A program made the translations under genes and the position numbers. Positions 15,840-21,244 of a DNA stretch of 21,244 nucleotides are shown piece by piece (the first letter of the stretch is position 1; each line of letters starts with the position of its first letter). Below the pieces are notes generated by a model. It made no database searches. It was not told the origin of the DNA and saw nothing but the letters and a program-made list of their open reading frames with translations. The stretch is from the NCBI GenBank assembly GCA_964343345.1, contig CAYFJE010000009.1, forward strand, positions 1 to 21,244. Reading direction: 5' to 3'. Source of the DNA: UBA6624 sp964343345 [NCBI: uncultured bacterium]. Lineage in GTDB: Bacteria > UBP7 > UBA6624.

Positions 15840-16685
15840 ATGAAAAAATTGGCAATTTTTGCTGCAATTCTTTTTGTGGCAACTAGCGCGCTTAATGCGG
15901 GCGACATTAGAGTAAGGCACTGGGACAACGGTAACGCTGACGGCGTAGCTGCTGACATGACTTGGTCAGACGGTGCAGACATTTCAGACAACTTCAGCGC
16001 AGCTTGGAGTTGGCATATGGGTTGGGACGACAACGGAAATTGGGCAGTTGCAAACAGCAATGGCGATGGTCATGCAGGTTTGGATGATGCTTACGTTGGT
16101 TGGAACAATTCATGGGGAACATGGCACACAGGTACTATGCCTTGTGCAATGATCGGAAACAGCTTCATGTGTGATGGCAACGACTACAACATGGGCATTG
16201 GTGGTAACTTTGACGGTCACCACATCGGCCTTAATGATCTTGGTGGTTGGGCTCTTAACATATGGATGACAGATGACGGTGACGACATGGGTATGTCTAC
16301 TGACCTTAGCGATATGGTTGGTTGGGGCATGACTCTCGGAACTTTCAGTGATCATGACGCTAACACAAACACTACAACAGATTCAATGTGGGCTACTGCT
16401 TCTATGGATCTTGGTGGTGCAGCAACCCTTGATATCGAATGGGTTGATGGCGACAATGCTGGCGGAACGAACTTGACTTTGGGTTATGCAATCAATGATG
16501 ACCTTGGTCTTAGCATCCAGATGGGTGACCACGACACTGGTCACACTTGGGGTGGTTCAACTGCTGCTGGTGCTTCTGCAGAGATGACTAGATTCACTCT
16601 TTCATGGGGTGGAAACTGGAGTTTCTCAACTGCAGACGATGGCACAAACGAAATGATGGTTGTTGACTATTCTGCTTCTTTCTAA
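15840..16685 (+). CDS. Porin-like outer-membrane protein, lysine-free and very acidic
   Basis: This 281-residue protein has a clear Sec signal peptide (MKKLAIFAAILFVATSALNA, cleavage after residue 20). The mature part looks like alternating beta strands and ends in Phe (DYSASF), as outer-membrane barrels do. LDDAYVGWNNSWGTWHTG near 81-98 matches the general-porin pattern (D.AYVGl...GT...G). The mature chain has no Lys, only three Arg and about 36 Asp, with some 17 Trp and many Gly and Asn, so its pI must be very low. Two Cys (102 and 111) could form a disulfide in an outer loop. Codons are more GC- and C-ending than in neighbours, as in highly expressed genes. It stands alone between a leader and a strong terminator. 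I infer an abundant cation-favouring porin; specificity is unknown. Confidence 0.75.
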   Translation: MKKLAIFAAILFVATSALNAGDIRVRHWDNGNADGVAADMTWSDGADISDNFSAAWSWHMGWDDNGNWAVANSNGDGHAGLDDAYVGWNNSWGTWHTGTMPCAMIGNSFMCDGNDYNMGIGGNFDGHHIGLNDLGGWALNIWMTDDGDDMGMSTDLSDMVGWGMTLGTFSDHDANTNTTTDSMWATASMDLGGAATLDIEWVDGDNAGGTNLTLGYAINDDLGLSIQMGDHDTGHTWGGSTAAGASAEMTRFTLSWGGNWSFSTADDGTNEMMVVDYSASF

Positions 16686-16720
16686 GTTAATAGCTAGTAA
16701 TTAATACGACGAATACGACC

Positions 16721-16751
16721 GGGGGGCCTTAATCGGCCCCCCTTTTTTTTT
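16721..16751 (+). terminator. Intrinsic terminator of the porin gene
   Basis: GGGGGGCC (16721-16728) pairs perfectly with GGCCCCCC (16735-16742) around the loop TTAATC, followed by nine T (16743-16751). It lies 35 bases after the porin stop and only three bases before the next gene's ATG. Confidence 0.95.
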
Positions 16752-16754
16752 GCA

Positions 16755-17552
16755 ATGACAAAATTGACCTTGGCCCAAAGACTCACTGTTCTTGAAAACA
16801 GGAAAGAAGGATGGGAAGAGCTTTACAGAAGTCTTTTTTCTAGTGAATGGGAAATTAAAACAATTGTCTTTTCAGGACCCCCAGGTGTTGGTAAATCATC
16901 CATACTCAATTATTTCTTTGAAGAAGAAGGAGACAATACGGCTTTCCTGCTGGTAGACCCTTCGAGTTCAATCTCTGGGGGTGCTGTCCTTGCAGACAGA
17001 GCAAGGTTCAGGTTTTCAAAAGACAAGAAAAACCCTTTTGTTAGATCTATAGCTTCTAGAGGACATCATGGAGCGACTGCGTTTTCAATTTGGCCTTTTT
17101 TGAGATTGCTTAATTCAGAAAAATTCAAAAAGGTTTTCATAGAGTCTGTAGGTGTTGGACAAACCTCTGAAGAATTGAGAGGAATGGCTGATTTCCTGAT
17201 TGTTGTCTTGTCTCCAGAAAGCGGAGATGCTTACCAGGCCGTAAAGGCCGGATTAATTGAAGAAGCAGATCTTATAGTCATCAACAAATCTGACAGAGAA
17301 GGGGCCAAGTCTCTTGAAACAACAATGAAGACAATCACAAACAAAAAGGTCATATCGATATCAGCCAAAGAAAACAAGAATATCGAAACTTTAAAAGGTA
17401 TTCTGAAAAAAATGAAAATAAAAAATACAGAAAAAAAGATTTTGGCTGAAACGAAAGATTTTGCAACATCTGTTTTTCTGGACAAGCTACAAGAAAAACT
17501 CAATAAAACGGAAAAGGTCGAGAACCCTTTGGATTTTGAAATAGATATTTAG
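16755..17552 (+). CDS. meaB: MeaB/ArgK-family GTPase, chaperone of AdoCbl acyl-CoA mutase
   Basis: MeaB (MMAA in humans) is a G3E-family GTPase that gates cofactor loading and protects methylmalonyl-CoA mutase. Visible motifs are LAQRLTVLENR near residues 6-16 (family LAraiTlvEnR), P-loop FSGPPGVGKSS near 39-49, VDPSSSISGGAVLADRAR, the switch-region RGHHGAT, IESVGVGQTSEELRG (family ETVGVGQsE) and the base-recognition NKSD (family NKxD). At 265 residues it is shorter than the usual 310-340, lacking most of the N-terminal extension and some of the C-terminal dimer arm. The family motif at residues 6-16 requires a start at or very near ATG 16755, directly after the terminator T-tract, with no ribosome site. 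It heads an operon with a B12-binding subunit and icmF. Confidence 0.88.
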   Translation: MTKLTLAQRLTVLENRKEGWEELYRSLFSSEWEIKTIVFSGPPGVGKSSILNYFFEEEGDNTAFLLVDPSSSISGGAVLADRARFRFSKDKKNPFVRSIASRGHHGATAFSIWPFLRLLNSEKFKKVFIESVGVGQTSEELRGMADFLIVVLSPESGDAYQAVKAGLIEEADLIVINKSDREGAKSLETTMKTITNKKVISISAKENKNIETLKGILKKMKIKNTEKKILAETKDFATSVFLDKLQEKLNKTEKVENPLDFEIDI

Positions 17553-17564
17553 AATTTAACAACA

Positions 17565-17948
17565 ATGGCAAAAATATTAATTGCAAAAATAGGCCTTGAT
17601 GGACATGACAGGGGTGCTCTCTTGGTTGCAAGAGAACTCAAAGAAGCTGGGCATGAAGCGATATACAGCGGGCTGCATAGGACACCTGAGGAAATTGCAA
17701 TAATGTCTGTCGAAGAAGATGTTGATTTGATTGCTGTCGGAATACTTTCTGGAGCTCATATGGCATTGATGCCAATCCTGATAGAAGAACTTAAAAAAAG
17801 AAAAATTCAGAAACCTATAACTTTTGGTGGAATAATCACAACAAAAGAGGCTGCGGAATTGAAGAAAATAGGGATAAAAGAGGTATTTAACCCTGGAACA
17901 CCTTTGAAAGATATAGTCAAAAAAATAGAAGATATCATCAATGGCTAA
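17565..17948 (+). CDS. B12-binding small subunit of an acyl-CoA mutase (methylmalonyl- or 2-hydroxyisobutyryl-CoA type)
   Basis: This 127-residue protein is a stand-alone cobalamin-binding Rossmann domain. The base-off/His-on motif appears as GLDGHDRGA (D.H..G) near residues 10-18, followed by YSGLHRTPEEI, ILSGAHMALMP, TFGGIIT and NPGTPLKDIV, matching the C-terminal domain of methylmalonyl-CoA mutase and the small subunit of two-subunit mutases. The Ser of the S-x-L motif is Gly here (GILSGAH, where relatives have SILSGAH). It needs a separate catalytic TIM-barrel subunit, which is not visible in this window, since IcmF carries its own B12 domain. It starts 12 nt after meaB and overlaps the next gene by 8 nt. 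Confidence 0.88.
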   Translation: MAKILIAKIGLDGHDRGALLVARELKEAGHEAIYSGLHRTPEEIAIMSVEEDVDLIAVGILSGAHMALMPILIEELKKRKIQKPITFGGIITTKEAAELKKIGIKEVFNPGTPLKDIVKKIEDIING

Positions 17949-19413
17949 ATATTACTTTTTATCATTCGCAACTGGAGCTGGACTTTTGGCTTTTGAAGTT
18001 TTTGGTCCAAGGCTATTACAACCTCATTTTGGACAATCTCCAATACTTTGGGCTTCAACAATCTCTGTATTTCTCGGAGGCATGACCTGTGGTTATTTTT
18101 TAGGTGGAAAGATTTCATCTAGAAAAAACATCCTGTCTTTAGCTTCTCTTATATGGGGACTAATAGCAATGTTTGTATTTTTATCACCTCAGATAAGCAA
18201 TCTAATTGCTTCTATGTTCCTGAACAGCGCTCCAACGAAATGGGAACCTCTATACATTAGCTTTTTAAACTTCTTTATACCTGCAATACTGATGGGAACA
18301 TCATTCCCAATAATCGTTAACCTTTGTCCTAATTTAGGAAAAACCAAAGGAGAACATGCAGGAACACTCCTCGCAATCTCAACAATGGGCAGCATATTGG
18401 GTGTTTTGGGTCTTTATTTTGGGCTTATTACATCTTTTACAATAAGTGAAATTTCCATATTCCTTTCAATCCCATGGATACTGTCTATCATTGTTTTGAT
18501 GTTCAAAAAAAACAATGTAAAAACAACAGCCCTTTTTTTTCTTTTTTTCAACTATCCAAATACAGGAAACTATCAAATAGTACAATATCAAAAAAATTCA
18601 CTATTGCATCAGATAACAGTTATAGATGAAGGTCAGAATAGATATCTCCTTTTTGATGACTATATACAAAGCACAATGAACAAAAACAAACCTACGGAAG
18701 GGCATTTTGATTACATTGAAGCCTTTCATCTAGTAAACATTTTTCAAGGAAGAGAGGGGACTTCTTGTATGGTTGGGTTAGGTGGAGGCTCTGCGATAAG
18801 AACGTTTATAGACAGATACAAGGAGGGCAAAGTTGTTGTCGCTGAGATAGATCCGGTTGTTGAAGCTGTAGCAATTGAATATTTTGGAATTCCAGAAACT
18901 GAAAATCTTGAGATAAACATCATTGACGGAAGACAAATGTTCAAAAGAAAAGGTGCTCCAAAATGTGATACTGCTCTCATAGATGGCTATAGCACAAGTC
19001 GATATGGAGCTTACATCCCATGGCATTTAACAACAAAAGAATTTTTTGCCGAAATAAAAAAAACAATGCCGGAAGACGGGGTAATAGCTTACAACGTAAT
19101 TGGAACAATAGAAGGTAAATCTTCAAACAATGTGAAAATGATTGCGAAAACTATTCTTGAAAATTTTGATTATGTTCTTGCAATTCCTATTGCGGAAACA
19201 TTCAATGTCGTTCTTTTTGGATTTAATGGCAATTATGAAGATTATTTTTACAGAATACAAAATTTCAGATTGGAAAAAGATCAAAAATACAAAAATCTTC
19301 TAAGGCTTTCTTACCTCCTGAAAGAAGTTCCTATTTCTAAAAAAGTTCCAATTCTCTCTGACGAATGGGCACCAATGGATATGCCTGGCCTTATGGTTAA
19401 AATCTACCAATGA
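17941..19413 (+). CDS. Membrane-fused spermidine-synthase-like protein
   Basis: This 490-residue protein has about six or seven TM helices in residues 1-210. The first are LSFATGAGLLAFEVFGPRLL and ILWASTISVFLGGMTCGYFLGGK, the pattern of the fused MFS/spermidine-synthase family. A soluble methyltransferase-like domain covers about 215-490. That domain keeps the nucleotide-binding VGLGGGSAIRTF and VVAEIDPVVEAVA. The catalytic DSSDP of true spermidine synthases reads LIDGYST, so the second Asp is lost, and the YHE region is diverged (HFDYIEAFH). It is therefore unlikely to be a canonical spermidine synthase; the real reaction of this membrane-fused family is poorly known. The start ATG 17941 overlaps the B12-subunit gene by 8 nt (translational coupling). 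It separates two mutase genes, which is odd for a polyamine enzyme. Confidence 0.82.
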   Translation: MAKYYFLSFATGAGLLAFEVFGPRLLQPHFGQSPILWASTISVFLGGMTCGYFLGGKISSRKNILSLASLIWGLIAMFVFLSPQISNLIASMFLNSAPTKWEPLYISFLNFFIPAILMGTSFPIIVNLCPNLGKTKGEHAGTLLAISTMGSILGVLGLYFGLITSFTISEISIFLSIPWILSIIVLMFKKNNVKTTALFFLFFNYPNTGNYQIVQYQKNSLLHQITVIDEGQNRYLLFDDYIQSTMNKNKPTEGHFDYIEAFHLVNIFQGREGTSCMVGLGGGSAIRTFIDRYKEGKVVVAEIDPVVEAVAIEYFGIPETENLEINIIDGRQMFKRKGAPKCDTALIDGYSTSRYGAYIPWHLTTKEFFAEIKKTMPEDGVIAYNVIGTIEGKSSNNVKMIAKTILENFDYVLAIPIAETFNVVLFGFNGNYEDYFYRIQNFRLEKDQKYKNLLRLSYLLKEVPISKKVPILSDEWAPMDMPGLMVKIYQ

Positions 19414-19421
19414 CAAAGAAA

Positions 19422-19427
19422 TATAAT
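19422..19427 (+). promoter_or_regulatory. Possible leaderless promoter -10 of icmF
   Basis: A perfect TATAAT ends 6 nt before the icmF ATG at 19434, the spacing expected when transcription begins at the start codon itself. No good -35 is present 16-18 nt upstream, and no Shine-Dalgarno precedes the ATG. Chance occurrence in AT-rich DNA is quite possible. Confidence 0.3.
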
Positions 19428-19433
19428 TGACAA

Positions 19434-21244
19434 ATGCCAAACGAAAACAATAAGCCTAAAAGAGTTGTTACCGCAGCAAGCCTTTTTGACGGACATGATG
19501 CAGCGATAAACATGGTAAGAAGGCTGTTGCAGGAATTGGGATGTGAAGTAATACATCTTGGACACGACAGGTCTGTGGAAGAAGTGGTTACATCAATTAT
19601 TCAAGAAGATCCTCATGCGGTTGCCATATCATCTTATCAAGGTGGCCATATGGAATATTTCAAATACCTTGCTGAAAGATTAAAAAATGAAAATCTAGAT
19701 CATGTAAAAATTTTCGGTGGTGGAGGGGGTGTAATCCTTCCTAAGGAAGCTCAAGATTTAGAGGAAAATGGAATCACAAAAATATTCAGACCTGAAGATG
19801 GGGCAAAAAAAGGATTGATTGGCATGATACAGGAAGTTATAGATATGTGTGACATCAATCCTGAAGATTTGCCGATACCGAACAAAAAATCGTATCTTTC
19901 TCTCTCAAGAAAATTAACTTATGTAGAAAACAACAAAAAACTAAAAATAGAAAAACCTAAAAAAAACCCAAAAGTAATCGGCATAACAGGAACTGGAGGT
20001 TCTGGCAAATCTTCCTTGATTGATGAACTCATATTGAGATTTTCAAGAGAATTCCCAAAAAAACGTATAGCGGTACTAGCTGCTGACCCTAGTAGAGCAA
20101 GAACTGGGGGTGCCTTGCTTGGAGACAGAATAAGAATGAATTCCATATATGAAGGCAATGTATTTTTCAGGTCTCTTGCCACAAGAAGCAGAAAAGCTCT
20201 CTCATCAATAATAGGGAATGCAATAGAAGCAGTAAAAAGTGAAAACTTTGATTTGGTATTCGTTGAAACTGCCGGTATTGGGCAAGCAGACAATCCTTTA
20301 GAAGAGATTGTTGATAACTCTATTTATGTAATGACTTCCGAATATGGAGCACCGAGCCAACTGGAAAAAATTGAAATGCTGGATACAGCAGATTTGATTG
20401 TCTTGAATAAATACGATCATAGAGCTGGTGAAGATGCTTTAAGGGAAGTTCAGAAACAGGTAAGAAGATTGAAAAATCAAGGGCATGGAGAACTTGATGA
20501 ACAACCTGTCTTTGCAACAATTGCAAGTCAATTTGCCGATCCAGGAGTAAACCAGCTTTATTCAAAACTTGTCGAAATTGTTAATGGGAAAAATACTGAT
20601 TCTATTAAAAGAAAAAAGAGAGTTCGCCCCAAAAAACATGTCCTTATCCCAGGAAGCAGGGATCGTTATTTAGCAGAGATATCAGAAACAGTTCATGAAT
20701 ACAAAAAGAATGTTGCAAATATGGAAATTTCAGCGGAAGAAGCACAGGGAATTTCTATAGTCCTTAAAACAAGAGGAAAAGAAACCCCAAAAAACTATAT
20801 GCAATTCCCGAATGCAAAAAAAGAAACATTACAAATGCAATACAACAACAGCCTTGAAAAACTAGGAAAAATTGGATTAGATGCTTTAAGGATGTACGAT
20901 GATTTGAAAAAATACACTGAAGACTCAACGAGCTATTCGGTAAGAGGGAAATCGATAGAAGTTGAAACATTCACAAAATCTCTTTCTGGAACAAATATAT
21001 CAAAAATATCAGTCCCAAAATATAAATCTTGGGCAGATCGAATTAAATGGATAATGCTTGAAAATACTCCTGGAAAATTTCCTTTCACACAAGGTGTTTT
21101 TGAATTTAGAAGAAGTGCTGAGGATCCAACAAGAATGTTTGCTGGAGAAGGCCCTCCAGAACAAACAAACAAAAGATTCCATCTTTTGGCAGAAAATGAA
21201 CCATACAACCGCCTATCAACGGCTTTTGATTCAGTAACACTTTA
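19434..21244 (+). CDS. icmF: IcmF: fused isobutyryl-CoA-type mutase with GTPase domain (partial, cut by right edge)
   Basis: IcmF fuses a B12-binding domain, a MeaB-like GTPase and the mutase substrate-binding subunit. It interconverts isobutyryl-CoA and butyryl-CoA, or related branched acyl-CoAs such as pivalyl-CoA. Residues 1-140 contain LFDGHDAAINM (B12 His motif), HLGHDRSVEEVV, SSYQGGHMEYFKYL and FGGGGGVILP. The G domain has P-loop GTGGSGKSSLID near 185-196, AADPSRARTGGALLGDR, ETAGIGQADNP near 276-286 and NKYDHRAGEDALREV near 323-337. After a linker, the mutase part begins near 490-603 (TPGKFPFTQGVFEFRRSAED, then PTRMFAGEG). About 603 codons are present of roughly 1,080-1,100 expected; the frame is open at the window end. 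Substrate preference cannot be read because most of the TIM barrel is missing. It starts 20 nt after the membrane-fused gene. Confidence 0.95.
   Translation, partial: MPNENNKPKRVVTAASLFDGHDAAINMVRRLLQELGCEVIHLGHDRSVEEVVTSIIQEDPHAVAISSYQGGHMEYFKYLAERLKNENLDHVKIFGGGGGVILPKEAQDLEENGITKIFRPEDGAKKGLIGMIQEVIDMCDINPEDLPIPNKKSYLSLSRKLTYVENNKKLKIEKPKKNPKVIGITGTGGSGKSSLIDELILRFSREFPKKRIAVLAADPSRARTGGALLGDRIRMNSIYEGNVFFRSLATRSRKALSSIIGNAIEAVKSENFDLVFVETAGIGQADNPLEEIVDNSIYVMTSEYGAPSQLEKIEMLDTADLIVLNKYDHRAGEDALREVQKQVRRLKNQGHGELDEQPVFATIASQFADPGVNQLYSKLVEIVNGKNTDSIKRKKRVRPKKHVLIPGSRDRYLAEISETVHEYKKNVANMEISAEEAQGISIVLKTRGKETPKNYMQFPNAKKETLQMQYNNSLEKLGKIGLDALRMYDDLKKYTEDSTSYSVRGKSIEVETFTKSLSGTNISKISVPKYKSWADRIKWIMLENTPGKFPFTQGVFEFRRSAEDPTRMFAGEGPPEQTNKRFHLLAENEPYNRLSTAFDSVTL

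Noticed and set aside
1-21244. CRISPR array, insertion sequence, prophage, tRNA/rRNA gene or cobalamin riboswitch
   Set aside because: No spaced direct repeats, transposase-like proteins, cloverleaf segments or long conserved non-coding leaders were seen; the longest gene-free stretch is only about 210 bases and is accounted for.

Overview
The window is an AT-rich, gene-dense stretch of a bacterial chromosome. The organism is Gram-negative: it encodes lipid A and Kdo biosynthesis (LpxB, KdsB), an MsbA-like lipid exporter, a TolC-type outer-membrane channel and a porin-like barrel protein. The AT-rich coding, tight gene packing and very acidic porin would suit a marine or anaerobic uncultured lineage, but nothing here fixes the phylum. 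I see no mobile elements, tRNA or rRNA genes, CRISPR arrays or pseudogenes.

Left half (1-8074, minus strand): one leftward operon, lpxB > rsmG > a 1023-residue helical-repeat protein ending in a degenerate J-like domain > a small membrane protein > a ~95-residue unknown > a GlmL/MutL-family actin-fold ATPase > an unknown protein with a biotinyl/lipoyl-like segment that runs off the left edge. The first genes are housekeeping and envelope genes. The last three look like a conserved module that maintains an adenosylcobalamin (AdoCbl) mutase.

Centre (8075-15629, plus strand): a 45-bp divergent spacer carries two good sigma70-type promoters whose -10 hexamers lie on top of each other on opposite strands. 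From it runs msbA > kdsB > outer-membrane efflux protein > membrane-fusion protein > MacB/LolD-type ATPase > MacB-type permease. The efflux part has a likely promoter of its own (TTGACA-N18-TATAAA) over the end of kdsB. The fusion protein and the permease both carry Met/Gly-rich insertions.

15630-16754: a single porin-like gene with a strong Shine-Dalgarno, its own leader and a textbook terminator. Its mature product has no lysine and is extremely acidic.

Right end (16755-21244, plus strand): meaB-type GTPase > free-standing B12-binding subunit of an acyl-CoA mutase > membrane-fused spermidine-synthase-like protein > icmF (fused isobutyryl-CoA-type mutase, cut by the window end). This is an AdoCbl acyl-CoA mutase operon. 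Its first gene begins three bases after the T-tract of the porin terminator, so it probably depends on read-through.

AdoCbl-mutase helper genes therefore sit at both ends, around an envelope-biogenesis core. The best candidate for something undescribed is the GlmL-linked trio at the left (1-2904). Next are the helical-repeat protein with its membrane partner (2922-6418) and the symmetric divergent promoter.
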